From contig NZ_UWFN01000245.1 of assembly GCF_900602065.1 (NCBI RefSeq), forward strand, positions 1-63,151: a stretch of DNA of 63,151 nt, written 5' to 3'. Both the position numbers and the translations under genes were made by a program. Numbering within the stretch: position 1 is the first letter of the stretch; the number at the start of each line of letters is the position of its first letter. Positions 8,137 to 16,468 of the stretch are shown here, one piece after another. The notes below the pieces were generated by a model. It was given only the letters and a program-made list of their open reading frames with translations, was not told where the DNA came from and ran no database searches. The stretch is from Pseudomonas viridiflava (GTDB lineage Bacteria; Pseudomonadota; Gammaproteobacteria; Pseudomonadales; Pseudomonadaceae).

Positions 8137-8895
8137 ATGAGCGCTCTGAACCCCCTTGCTTCAATGCCCCAGCCAATGGCCAGGACCCTGCTGGTCGTGG
8201 ACGATGACGACGAAATTCGCGAACTGCTCTGTGACTACCTGAGTGAGTCAGGTGACCGCGTGCTTGCCGCGGCAGACGGCCCGCAGATGTGGGAGCAACT
8301 GGAGCAGCACAAGGTGGATCTGGTGGTGCTGGATCTGATGCTCCCGGGTGAAGACGGTCTGAGCCTGTGCCGCCGTTTGCAAGGGATGCCGGGGCTGAGT
8401 GTGATCATGCTTTCCGCCAAGGGCACGGCGCTGGACCGCATCATCGGGCTTGAGGTCGGTGCCGACGATTATCTGGCCAAGCCTTTCGAACCGCGTGAAC
8501 TGATTGCCAGAATCAAGGCGGTGCTGCGTCGTCCCGGTCGCAACGAACCGCTGGAAAAAGCGCCCGTCAGCGCCTTGCAGGAGTTTGCCGGGTATCGGCT
8601 TGATCACGTCAAACGGCTATTGAGCCCACCCGAAGGCCCGTCGTTGAGCTTGCCGCGCTCGGACTATCGAGTGTTACGCGACCTGCTTGCCTCTCATGAA
8701 CAAGTGTTGTCTCGTGACCAGCTCACACGTAGTGCGCTGGGGCGCGATTATCAGCCGGACGATCGTTCGGTGGACATGTGCATCAGTCGTCTACGCCAGC
8801 ACCTGAAGGACACCCAAGACGGCGTTGTGCAAATCCTGACCATCCGTAATGAAGGCTACTTGCTCAGTATCACGCCCCACGGCCCGGGAGCCTGA
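8137..8895 (+). CDS. OmpR/PhoB-family response regulator
   Basis: 252 residues. The receiver domain (about 15-130) has the acidic cluster VDDDDE, the phosphoacceptor aspartate D66 in VVLDLMLPGEDG, and K115 in DYLAKPFEPR. The C-terminal winged helix (about 150-245) has SLPRSDYRVLRDLLASHEQVLSRDQL and DDRSVDMCISRLRQHLKD. The annotated start gives an N-terminal extension of about 14 residues; in-frame ATGs at codons 10 and 14 are alternatives. It is co-transcribed with the sensor kinase (one-base gap) and divergent from the TonB receptor, the arrangement of PirRS/PirA-type iron systems, so receptor control is the likely role. Confidence 0.9.
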   Translation: MSALNPLASMPQPMARTLLVVDDDDEIRELLCDYLSESGDRVLAAADGPQMWEQLEQHKVDLVVLDLMLPGEDGLSLCRRLQGMPGLSVIMLSAKGTALDRIIGLEVGADDYLAKPFEPRELIARIKAVLRRPGRNEPLEKAPVSALQEFAGYRLDHVKRLLSPPEGPSLSLPRSDYRVLRDLLASHEQVLSRDQLTRSALGRDYQPDDRSVDMCISRLRQHLKDTQDGVVQILTIRNEGYLLSITPHGPGA

Positions 8896-8896
8896 G

Positions 8897-10294
8897 GTGA
8901 CACGTGCGCAGATCTGCGCGCGCATCAAACGCCTGTGGCCGAAAACACTGTTTGCGCAATTGCTGCTGATCATGGTCAGCGGCACTCTGGCGATCCAGTT
9001 GCTATCCAGCAGTATCTGGTTTGATGTGCGCTTTGCTCAGGTGCTTGAAGCGCCGGTGCGTCTGATTGCGAGCCGCACCGCGGGTCTTATTGGCGAAGCC
9101 GGGTGCACCGTAGCCGAACCAGTTGCCACGCCTGCGCGCTATCGGATCAGTTGTGTAGACGCTGTACCCGAGCCCGATTCCGGGGAGAAGCGCGGTCGGC
9201 GGCGCATCGAGTTGTTGTTGAGGCAGGCCTTGGCTTTTGAGCTCGGGCATGATCAGCCAGCGCGGATTCTCAAGGTCACTCTCACTGATGAACAAGGTCA
9301 ACCTGTGGTCTGGCGCAGCCTGTTTGGCTTGCGCACGGCGGTGGCTCATGTGCGTTTTGCGGTGCCCTTGGCCGACGGGCATTGGCTGGATATCGAAGGG
9401 CAGGAATTGCAGGGCTGGAGCGGTGAGTCGGCCTGGGCGCTGATTGCCGATTACGTGCTCAGGATTTATGTGTTGCGCATTCTCGCGGTGTTGGCGATCT
9501 GCTGGCTGGCAGTACGAATCTGCCTGCGTCCGCTGCAGCGTTTGAGTGATGCTGCGCGTGGTCTGGGCGATAACCTCGAACAGGCTCCCTTGGTGGTGGA
9601 GGGACCGCAGGAGGTGCGTCAGGCCGCACAAACCTTCAATGCCATGCAGCAACGTCTGATCGCCATGGTCAACGACCAGACGTTTTTTCTGGCTGCGGTC
9701 TCCCACGATTTGCGCACGCCGTTGACCCGTATGCGCCTGCGCATCGAGCGGCTCACCGAGGACACCCATCGCGAGCGTTTGAAGCAGAACATCGTGCAGA
9801 TGGACCGCATGATCGGTCAGGTGCTGGACTACCTGCAAAGCGCCAGGCAGCAGTCCTTTCAGGTGGTCGATGTCGATAAGTTGCTGGCCCGGCTGTGCGC
9901 AGACCTGACCACCGTTGACGAGCCGCTGCCGATTCTGGGACGAGGAGGGCTGCTCTATGCCAACGAGGTGCTGGTGCATCGCTGTCTGCAAAATCTTCTG
10001 GTCAACGCGTTACGTTATGCCCGGCAGATCGTGATCTCGCTGGAAAGAACCGATGATGGCGTCTTCGTTCGCATCAAGGATCATGGGCCGGGCATACAAG
10101 AGGAGCTTTTGGCGTCGATTACCGAGCCTTTCATTCGCGGCGAAGACTCCCGCAACCCGCAATCGGGCGGCTATGGCCTGGGTCTGAGCATCGCCAAGCG
10201 CATCGCCATGAGCCACGACGGCAGCCTTACCTTGCGCAACCGGGCTGAAGGAGGCTTGGTCGCGGAGCTGTTCTTGCCGCATCGGGAAGGGTGA
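8897..10294 (+). CDS. EnvZ-like membrane sensor histidine kinase
   Basis: 465 residues from a GTG at 8897, one base after the regulator's stop, with GGAG upstream. A first membrane helix (about 18-40) and a second (about 188-210) bracket a periplasmic sensor domain of about 145 residues. A HAMP segment follows, then the dimerisation helix with H270 in FLAAVSHDLRTPLTRMRLRIERL. The ATPase domain has the N box (CLQNLLVNALRYA), DHGPGI, and GGYGLGLSIAKRI. It phosphorylates the adjacent regulator. The signal is unknown; context suggests iron or siderophore status. Confidence 0.92.
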   Translation: MTRAQICARIKRLWPKTLFAQLLLIMVSGTLAIQLLSSSIWFDVRFAQVLEAPVRLIASRTAGLIGEAGCTVAEPVATPARYRISCVDAVPEPDSGEKRGRRRIELLLRQALAFELGHDQPARILKVTLTDEQGQPVVWRSLFGLRTAVAHVRFAVPLADGHWLDIEGQELQGWSGESAWALIADYVLRIYVLRILAVLAICWLAVRICLRPLQRLSDAARGLGDNLEQAPLVVEGPQEVRQAAQTFNAMQQRLIAMVNDQTFFLAAVSHDLRTPLTRMRLRIERLTEDTHRERLKQNIVQMDRMIGQVLDYLQSARQQSFQVVDVDKLLARLCADLTTVDEPLPILGRGGLLYANEVLVHRCLQNLLVNALRYARQIVISLERTDDGVFVRIKDHGPGIQEELLASITEPFIRGEDSRNPQSGGYGLGLSIAKRIAMSHDGSLTLRNRAEGGLVAELFLPHREG

Positions 10295-10411
10295 TTGAGG
10301 TGGAATGCTATCTCTGCGGGAAATTCTATGTAGGCCTGTAATCGGCTCAAATTATGGGTGCCAGATCGAGCCGACTTCTTGCCGCCCGATCCTTCTGGAT
10401 AGAACCCACCC

Positions 10412-10633
10412 TGTGGGAGCCGAGCTTGCTCGCGATGCATGAGACTTTGCCGGAAGACACACCGCGTTATCGTTTATCGCGAGCAAGCTCAGCTCCCACG
10501 GGGTTGATGTGATCTTGCGATTGGCGCATGCCGTAGGACTGGCCGGGCGAACCGCATCCAGCCTTATCGCGAGCAAGCTCAGCTCCCACAGATCCAGTTT
10601 GTCCAGTGGGACCGGCTAAAGCCGCTCCTACGG
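10412..10633. repeat. Cluster of REP-type repeats in a gene-free region
   Basis: The 408 bases between the kinase and the cytochrome gene contain no believable gene. A full inverted repeat (10412-10500) has TGTGGGAGCCGAGCTTGCTC.. against ..GAGCAAGCTCAGCTCCCAC. A second right arm, TATCGCGAGCAAGCTCAGCT.., is repeated directly at 10566-10590. A different half-element, CGGCTAAAGCCGCTCCTAC, lies at about 10612-10632. The direct repeats are two only and not regularly spaced, so this is not a CRISPR array. Confidence 0.85.
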
Positions 10634-10645
10634 GTCGAGCCGCCA

Positions 10646-10673
10646 ACAAAAAGCCCGCACGAGGCGGGCTTTC
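10646..10673 (-). terminator. Terminator of the gluconate dehydrogenase operon
   Basis: On the minus strand AGCCCGCCTCGTGCGGGCTTTTTG forms a seven-pair stem with a short loop followed by five T. It lies 30 bases after the stop of the cytochrome subunit gene. Confidence 0.88.
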
Positions 10674-10702
10674 TGAACAACGTTAGCTACAACCGAGACA
10701 AC

Positions 10703-12079
10703 TTACTTCTCGTTGCTGGCCTCAAGCTTTTTCTGCTGCTTCGGATGCCCTTCGGCCAGGGCCGTGCGGACTTCCTGGACCAGCTTCGCGGACACTGCAG
10801 GTGCCTTGTTGGACCAGCCCTGACGCAGGAAGGTGGCCAGTTCGGCAACTTCTGCATCGTTCATGCGCTGGGCAAAACCTGGCATCGGCAGGATCGACGG
10901 GCCTCTCGCGGTGGACGGCGTTTGCGCGCCAGCGAGAATCACGTGGATCAAAGCGGTCGGGTTTTCGGCGTTGATGATTGAAGCACCGTCCAGACGCGGG
11001 AAGATCCGTGCAGCGCCTTCGCCTTTGACAAAGTGGCAGGCGCCACAGTTGTCCAGGTACAGACGCTCGCCCAGGGTCAGGTCCTTGGCGGCGGTCAACT
11101 TGCTGGCCGTGGCGGCGCTGCGTTCAGCATTGTGCTGATAAACAGTTTCGCCATTCTTGTCAGCAGGGCCAGACAACGACTTCAGATAAGCCGCCATCGC
11201 ATGCAGATCTTCATCGGTCATGTGCGACGTGCTGTTGGCCACAACGTCGGTCATTTCACCGGCGACCGAAGCTTTGGCATTACGGCCAGAACCCAGGTAG
11301 TCGACGATTTCGTCCTGCGACCAGTGAGCAACGCCACGGATCGAAGGTACAGCCCAATCGTTGAGCAGGGCGCCGGTCAGGTAGTCCGCACTTTTCTCGT
11401 CCAGACCTTTTTCCTGCATGGTCAGCGCACGTGGTGTATGGCAAGAACCGCAGTGGCCCAGGCCCTGTACCAGATACGCGCCGCGAACGAGTTGCGGATC
11501 GGTGCCCGCAACAGGTGCAACGGTCGACTCAGGTGTAGGCGAGAAGAACGTGCGCCAGTAAGCCAACGGCCAGCGAATCGACAGCGGCCACGGAATATCG
11601 TTGGCCTGATTCGCCTGCTTGACCGGCTCAACGCCTTTCATGAAGTACGCATACAACGCTTGCGTGTCTTCGTCCGAAACCTTGGCATACGACGGGAACG
11701 GCATCGCCGGGTACAGCGCGCTGCCATCGTGACCGACACCGCGACGTACTGCGCGCTCGAAGTCGCCATAGGTCCAGCCACCGATACCGGTGTCTTTATC
11801 CGGCGTGATGTTGGTCGCGTAGATCGTGCCGATTGGCGACTCGATACCACGGCCACCCGCGAAGGTTTTGCCGTCGTGAGCGGTGTGGCATGCCACACAG
11901 TCGCCAGCGCGAGCCAGATAAGCACCCTTGCTGATGAGCTCAGGCGTCACTTCCTGAGTCATCTGCGCAGCCGCGTCACCCGATTTGTTGAGGAACACAC
12001 TGACCAGCCAGGCCAGCAGGGCAAGCACTACACAGACCGCCAGCAATGCCAGCAGCCGGGAGCGGGATTTGGATGTCAT
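10703..12079 (-). CDS. Membrane-anchored tri-heme cytochrome c subunit of gluconate 2-dehydrogenase-type enzyme
   Basis: 458 residues with an uncleaved N-terminal membrane helix (LLALLAVCVVLALLAWLVSV) and three heme c sites, CVACH, CGSCH and CGACH, spread over three cytochrome domains. It carries electrons from the periplasmic flavoprotein to ubiquinone or oxidases. It is the last gene of a minus-strand operon: small Tat subunit, GMC flavoprotein, cytochrome, with 11 bases between the last two. This is the standard membrane-bound gluconate/2-ketogluconate/sorbitol dehydrogenase architecture. Confidence 0.92.
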   Translation of the reverse strand: MTSKSRSRLLALLAVCVVLALLAWLVSVFLNKSGDAAAQMTQEVTPELISKGAYLARAGDCVACHTAHDGKTFAGGRGIESPIGTIYATNITPDKDTGIGGWTYGDFERAVRRGVGHDGSALYPAMPFPSYAKVSDEDTQALYAYFMKGVEPVKQANQANDIPWPLSIRWPLAYWRTFFSPTPESTVAPVAGTDPQLVRGAYLVQGLGHCGSCHTPRALTMQEKGLDEKSADYLTGALLNDWAVPSIRGVAHWSQDEIVDYLGSGRNAKASVAGEMTDVVANSTSHMTDEDLHAMAAYLKSLSGPADKNGETVYQHNAERSAATASKLTAAKDLTLGERLYLDNCGACHFVKGEGAARIFPRLDGASIINAENPTALIHVILAGAQTPSTARGPSILPMPGFAQRMNDAEVAELATFLRQGWSNKAPAVSAKLVQEVRTALAEGHPKQQKKLEASNEK

Positions 12080-12090
12080 GTTCTCGCTCC

Positions 12091-13860
12091 TTATACCTGA
12101 ACCAGTGGGCCAGGGTTTTTGATGTAGTGGTCTTTGATGGCCTGAGCCGAGAACAGGGTCAGTGCGCCGATCAATGCAGTCGGGTTGGCCTGGAAGTTCT
12201 GCGGGAAGGCGTTGCCGCCTGGCACGAAGACGTTATGCACGTCCCAGCTCTGCAGATAACGGTTGAGCGCAGTGGTTTTCGGATCGTCGCCCATGACCGC
12301 GCCGCCCACGTTGTGGGTCGATACGTACTTGGTGATATCCCAATGCGAATCCATCGACAGGAAGCTTTCGCTGTAGCTGTCCGGGCCCAGTTCCTTGGTG
12401 ATATCCAGCACGATCTTGCGCAAGTGCTGCTGCAGTTTCAGCTCGTTCTGTTTCCAGTCGAAGGTGATACGCAGCAGTGGCAGGCCCCATGGATCTTTGT
12501 AAGTCGGGTCCAGGTCCACGTAGTGACCACGATAAGACTGGCAGCTGGTGGTGATGCTCACTTTCATCGAGTGGCCATACCAGTCCTGCATGCCTTCTTT
12601 CCAGCCCTGGCCCCAATCCGGCGTGCCGCTTGGCAGTGCTGTACCGATAGGTGCACCTGTAGCTTGCGAGCTGTGGATCTTCGCGCCGCCAATGAACCCC
12701 AGTGCTGCGCCGTCGTAGTTGCCTGGCGAAACGTCGTTGAACATCTGCCCGGTAGCACCGGCGGTGGCGAACGGGTTGAACTCCTTGTCCTTGAAGAACA
12801 GCGTGGAACCGCCGTTGCTAAGGAACGCGTAGTTACGGCCAACGGTACCGGTTTCGGTGATCGGGTCGTAAGGCTTGCCGATACCGGACAACAGCATCAG
12901 ACGCACGTTGACGAACTGGAAGCCAGCCAACACGACGATGCCAGCAGGCTGGAACACCAGATTGCCGTCGGCGTCGGCGTAGGTAACGCCTTTGGCGGTC
13001 TTGCCGTCTGGATGCAGTTCAACTTTCAGTACGTTGGCGTTAACCCGGTACGAGAAGTTTTCCATGCGCTTGAGCGAGTCCAGCACCGCGGTTTGCGGCG
13101 AGGCTTTCGAGTAGTTCAGGCACGGGTACTTACTGCAATAACCGCAGTAGTTGCACGGCGCGATCTGGTTGCCGTACGGGTTAGTCCACGCCTGAGAGAC
13201 GTTTGCCGACGGGTTCGGGAACGGGTGGTAACCCATCTTGCGCGCCACGTCTGCAAACATCTTGCAGTTCAGGGTGTCTTCGAGGGGCGGCAACGGGAAT
13301 GCGCTGGAACGTGGCCCTTCGAACGGGTCACCGCCTTCGATGATGCGACCTTGCAGGTTGCCGGTATTACCCGACAGGCCACAGATCTTGTCGAACTTGT
13401 CCAGGAACGGTTCGATTTCATCCCAGGTGAACGGGTAATCGCCGATGCGCATGTCTTCTTGCAGGATGCCTGGCTTGTAGGCCTGGTCTGCATACGTCTT
13501 GAGCTTGATGTCGGTCGGCGTCGGACGAATCAATACGCCGGTCCAGTGCAGACCAGAACCGCCCACGCCAGTGCCTGGCTCGAAAGCACCCCATTTGCGG
13601 GTCGGCAGTGCAACGTCGTTGGCGGTGTGGCGAACGGTCATTGCTGCCGCTTTCGGCGTGGCCATGATCTTGTTACGGATGCCGTACGCGTACTGATCGG
13701 CTGGCTTCGGATAGGCGAAGTCGGTGTTGTTGCGATCTTCACCGCGCTCCAGAGCGCGTACTTTCAAACCTGCCTGAGCCAGTTCAATGCTCATTAACGA
13801 GCCGGCCCAGCCGAGGCCGACGACAACTACGTCGACTTCGTCATTAGTAATATTTGCCAT
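12091..13860 (-). CDS. FAD-dependent GMC oxidoreductase, gluconate 2-dehydrogenase large subunit
   Basis: 589 residues. The N-terminus has the Rossmann FAD motif VVVGLGWAGSLMSIELAQAG, then the family signature GTGVGGSGLHWTGVLIRPTP. A cysteine cluster CNYCGYCSKYPC is the kind that holds an iron-sulfur cluster in bacterial FAD glucose dehydrogenases. The catalytic-region histidine is in STHNVGGAVMG. It oxidises a sugar acid in the periplasm (most likely D-gluconate to 2-ketogluconate) and passes electrons to the cytochrome subunit. It has no signal peptide of its own and should be exported bound to the Tat-signal small subunit. Alternatives are 2-ketogluconate or polyol dehydrogenase. Confidence 0.88.
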   Translation of the reverse strand: MANITNDEVDVVVVGLGWAGSLMSIELAQAGLKVRALERGEDRNNTDFAYPKPADQYAYGIRNKIMATPKAAAMTVRHTANDVALPTRKWGAFEPGTGVGGSGLHWTGVLIRPTPTDIKLKTYADQAYKPGILQEDMRIGDYPFTWDEIEPFLDKFDKICGLSGNTGNLQGRIIEGGDPFEGPRSSAFPLPPLEDTLNCKMFADVARKMGYHPFPNPSANVSQAWTNPYGNQIAPCNYCGYCSKYPCLNYSKASPQTAVLDSLKRMENFSYRVNANVLKVELHPDGKTAKGVTYADADGNLVFQPAGIVVLAGFQFVNVRLMLLSGIGKPYDPITETGTVGRNYAFLSNGGSTLFFKDKEFNPFATAGATGQMFNDVSPGNYDGAALGFIGGAKIHSSQATGAPIGTALPSGTPDWGQGWKEGMQDWYGHSMKVSITTSCQSYRGHYVDLDPTYKDPWGLPLLRITFDWKQNELKLQQHLRKIVLDITKELGPDSYSESFLSMDSHWDITKYVSTHNVGGAVMGDDPKTTALNRYLQSWDVHNVFVPGGNAFPQNFQANPTALIGALTLFSAQAIKDHYIKNPGPLVQV

Positions 13861-13896
13861 GAGAAACCTATGCTGGAAATGCTTGGCGAAAAGAGA

Positions 13897-14616
13897 TCAA
13901 CCGCGCAGGCCGCTGATGCTGACCGGGCCGAGGGGGTACTTGACGTTGTGCTGTGTCACCCACTCCACGTAACTGGCGCGGGCTCCGGGGAAGCCGATGG
14001 CGATCCAGGCTTTCATGCCCTTGTTGCCGCCATAGATCGGGTCCGAGAGGTAGCCCTGCTTGGTGTGGTTCAACAGTTCGCCAAAGAACTGCTTGGACTT
14101 GAGCACGTCTTCGCCAAAAGCCTTGAAGCTCACTTCGCCTTTCTGCAGTTGCTTCAAGACGTCTTCTTGCTTGGCTGCATCCAGCGACGCGAAGTTCTTC
14201 TGGTGCTTGTCCTGACAGAAAGCGTCAACGCTCTTGATGCCTTTCTGATAGATCTCTTGCGGGCGGTACGGGATCTGATAACCCATCTCTGCCGGGGCAT
14301 CGAGTTTGAAAGGGCCTTCCAGATAGATCTCGCTGCCCAGGTCGCTGGCCAGTTGCTGATCGATAAAAACGGGAACGTTGGTTTCCAGCGCGCCAGGGCC
14401 ACGGCCACCGGCCGGGATCAGGCGATCACAGGCCGCCATAATGAAGGCCCATTCAGCCGCGCTGAAAAAAGTCGGACGATATTCTTCAAGTTTTGGCGCA
14501 ACCATCTCCGCTGCTTCCGCAGCGCTCAGGCCTTTAATGGCGACGCCTATCGCAGGTAATGCAATCAAGGAAGAAAGCAGAAACTTCCTTCGTGACGTAG
14601 GTTTGTTCAACAACAT
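13897..14616 (-). CDS. Gluconate 2-dehydrogenase small subunit (subunit 3) with Tat signal
   Basis: 239 residues from the ATG at 14616, chosen because AGGGG lies seven bases upstream. The N-terminus carries a twin-arginine signal, TSRRKFLLSS followed by a hydrophobic stretch, cleaved near ..LSAAEA. The mature part is a gluconate 2-dehydrogenase subunit 3 domain (FSAAEWAFIMAACDRLIPAGG.. and GLRDPIYGG-like NKGMKAWIAIGFPGAR). It acts as chaperone and Tat carrier for the flavoprotein, forming a stable complex. It is the first gene of the three-gene operon, with 36 bases to the next. Confidence 0.9.
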   Translation of the reverse strand: MLLNKPTSRRKFLLSSLIALPAIGVAIKGLSAAEAAEMVAPKLEEYRPTFFSAAEWAFIMAACDRLIPAGGRGPGALETNVPVFIDQQLASDLGSEIYLEGPFKLDAPAEMGYQIPYRPQEIYQKGIKSVDAFCQDKHQKNFASLDAAKQEDVLKQLQKGEVSFKAFGEDVLKSKQFFGELLNHTKQGYLSDPIYGGNKGMKAWIAIGFPGARASYVEWVTQHNVKYPLGPVSISGLRG

Positions 14617-14825
14617 GGTGAGGCCCCTATGAATGCTCACAAGAAAACCCCGGACGGTGCTTTTCGGAAATCGAAAGCCTCGACCTGCTGTGCAACCCCT
14701 TAGCTAACGTGAATAGCGCGCAGCCGAATTCGCCCTCGACTGAAGGACAGGTACGGCGACGTTTTCAGGTTCCGGATCGTTTCAACAGAAGGCGATGGTT
14801 GGCGGTTCTTCCAACCGGTCACGGT

Positions 14826-14846
14826 CAACGTAAAAGGCATACGTTG
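14826..14846. promoter_or_regulatory. Perfect palindrome, possible operator
   Basis: CAACGTA (14826-14832) and TACGTTG (14840-14846) are exact inverted repeats around seven bases, about 210 bases upstream of the gluconate dehydrogenase start. The symmetry is seen; the regulator is unknown. Confidence 0.35.
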
Positions 14847-14992
14847 CCAGTTGACGTACAACTCACGATCGTCTCAGGCGCTGGCGCGCAATCAGGAACA
14901 GGGCTGGCAGACCTCGGGGGTTGCTCTAATTGTGATTCGTTTGCATAGGTGCGGCTGTATGAACAGTATTCATCCAGCACAGCATTGAGGCG

Positions 14993-15008
14993 CGATACTC
15001 AAGTATCG
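14993..15008. promoter_or_regulatory. Perfect 16-base palindrome, possible operator
   Basis: CGATACT-CA-AGTATCG is an exact palindrome with a two-base centre, about 380 bases upstream of the dehydrogenase operon start. Its form suits a dimeric LacI-, GntR- or TetR-type repressor. It does not match the PtxS site I remember (TGAAACCGGTTTCA). Confidence 0.4.
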
Positions 15009-15231
15009 TCTGCTCATCACGGGTAGCGGGATGCTATCAGGTTTGAAAAACATGCGACAAATTATTTCTGGTTTGTTGTCAAGGTGTTGTGGTGTCGCAG
15101 ATGGTACCTGTGTGCTATTTCCATGCGGCATATCGGCCAGTTTGGCGATGATGGGGCCAATCCTGATGGTTTCAGGCTCTATTGAGTTCACGTCCTATCC
15201 ATTGAAATACAATTCTGAATTGACCCGAATC

Positions 15232-15324
15232 CTGTAGGCGCTCACCGAGGTTACGAGGCCAGCGATGGCGGTCTGTCTGACACTCCGCTATCGCTGGCCT
15301 CGTAACCTCGGTGAGCGCCTACAG
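15232..15324. repeat. Near-perfect long inverted repeat
   Basis: The arms 15232-15271 and 15285-15324 (40 bases each) match at 39 positions around a 13-base loop. They begin CTGTAGGCGCTCACCGAGG. The ends resemble REP elements (CTGTAGG / CCTACAG), but the core is unique here. It lies just downstream of the RidA gene and may terminate its transcription. Confidence 0.85.
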
Positions 15325-15370
15325 GTCGAACGTCTAGTTGGAGACAGCATGGAAGGCGTCGTACAACCTC

Positions 15371-15793
15371 CTATTGAATGGCGGCAACGGCATCAATTTC
15401 AATCTGCATTCCGTCCAGCGCCAGACGCGGCACCGGAATCAATGTGCACACAGGCTTCATCGGCGCGCCCCATGCCCGGTCTATTTCCTCGACCCACGTG
15501 GCCAGTTTTTGCTGGTCGTGATCGACGATCAGTAGCGTCAGTTTGAATACGTCATGGAGACTGGCGCCCTTGGATTGCAGCGCAATAGCGAGGTTGGCGA
15601 GCGCTTGCCTCGCTTGCTCGGCAAACACTGGAGACAGTTGACCCTGCTGGTCTTCGCCACCTTGCCCGGCGATGTACAAAAGCTGTGCCTGGGGCTGCAA
15701 TCGGGCTACATGGGAATAGCCATTTGAACTGGGATCGTACAGGCCTGGCGGATTGGATAAATCGAAAGCAGGGGTGGTTTCTGGCTTGGACAT
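15371..15793 (-). CDS. RidA/YjgF-family protein
   Basis: 140 residues covering one complete RidA domain. It has the expected pattern: Y-S-H-V-A, LLYIAGQGG, FAEQARQALANLAIALQSKGASLHDVFKLTLLIVD and the late PVCTLIPVPRLALDGMQIEIDAVAAI. The arginine in VPRLA corresponds to the conserved arginine of imine deaminases. RidA proteins hydrolyse reactive enamines and imines made by PLP enzymes; subfamilies with other roles exist. CTGGAG lies seven bases before the ATG. Probably monocistronic. Confidence 0.88.
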   Translation of the reverse strand: MSKPETTPAFDLSNPPGLYDPSSNGYSHVARLQPQAQLLYIAGQGGEDQQGQLSPVFAEQARQALANLAIALQSKGASLHDVFKLTLLIVDHDQQKLATWVEEIDRAWGAPMKPVCTLIPVPRLALDGMQIEIDAVAAIQ

Positions 15794-15937
15794 CGGACAA
15801 CTCCAGGTGGAAAAGCCGACAGTCTCAGACCTCTAGTTAAGTGGAGGTCAAGCGGGCCTATGTTTCATAGATCACCGTGTGCTAATCAACTAGCATTCAG
15901 ATCTCGCTCTGCTCCAATACTCTATTGGCCCGAAAAT

Positions 15938-16468
15938 ATGCACATCCTTATTACTGGAGCACCAGGCTCCGGCACATCGACATTAGGTCGCGACCTGTCT
16001 CATGCATTATCGGCCCGGCATCTGGAAGGTGATGACTATCAGTGGCTGCCCACCAGCCCTCCTTATCAACAGATGGTCGCCAAGAATCAGCGCGGTACTG
16101 CATTGCTAACTGATGTGCGTGCCAGCGCGAATGCTGTAGTTTCAGGTTCGGTAATGGGGTGGGGCAAAGCGCTGGAAGATGCTTTCGATCTGGTGGTTTT
16201 CCTCTACGTTCCAAGCGACATACGCCTTGCGCGATTAAAGGTGCGCGAAGAGCAACGCTTCGGCGCTGCCAACCCTGAGTTTCTGGCATGGGCTGCGCAG
16301 TACGACACCGGTATCGAGCCGGGCCGCAGTTTGCAGCAGCATAGGGATTGGCTTGAGCAGCGCCGGTGTGAAGTGCTCAGGCTGGAGGGGGATTTGTCGA
16401 AGGAGAGCCGGTTGAGCAAGGTGCTGGTGGTGATTGAGAGGCTCCGCCGCCAGAGTGCTCTGTACTAA
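15938..16468 (+). CDS. Small P-loop kinase-like ATPase (adenylate kinase-like)
   Basis: 176 residues from the ATG at 15938. The Walker A motif GAPGSGTST is at residues 6-14, which places it in the P-loop kinase family. HLEGDDYQWLP gives the substrate-side acidic residues, and a hydrophobic strand DLVVFLYVP is followed by RLARLKVREEQRFG. Homologues are annotated adenylate kinase or hypothetical; the substrate is unknown. An upstream in-frame ATG exists, but P-loop proteins of this type begin right at MHILITGAPGSG. Its stop overlaps the convergent membrane protein gene by four bases. Confidence 0.75.
   Translation: MHILITGAPGSGTSTLGRDLSHALSARHLEGDDYQWLPTSPPYQQMVAKNQRGTALLTDVRASANAVVSGSVMGWGKALEDAFDLVVFLYVPSDIRLARLKVREEQRFGAANPEFLAWAAQYDTGIEPGRSLQQHRDWLEQRRCEVLRLEGDLSKESRLSKVLVVIERLRRQSALY

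Larger units (their letters stand above)
14617..15231. other. Long gene-free region upstream of the gluconate dehydrogenase operon
   Basis: About 615 bases with no gene I can support; short open frames here lack good starts or family signatures. It probably holds the operon's control region. Two exact palindromes are visible: CAACGTA-N7-TACGTTG at 14826-14846 and CGATACT-CA-AGTATCG at 14993-15008. Confidence 0.6.

Noticed and set aside
10412..10633. Repeated 25-base segments that look like direct repeats of a CRISPR array
   Set aside because: Only two direct copies, unequal spacing, and each copy is an arm of a REP inverted repeat; no cas genes nearby.
12046..13797. 583-codon plus-strand frame opposite the GMC oxidoreductase
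   Set aside because: Antisense to a gene with clear FAD and GMC motifs; no independent support.
14970..15191. GTG-started 73-codon minus-strand frame before the gluconate dehydrogenase operon
   Set aside because: An AGGA site is present, but composition is poor for a gene, no family is recognised, and it contains a probable operator palindrome.
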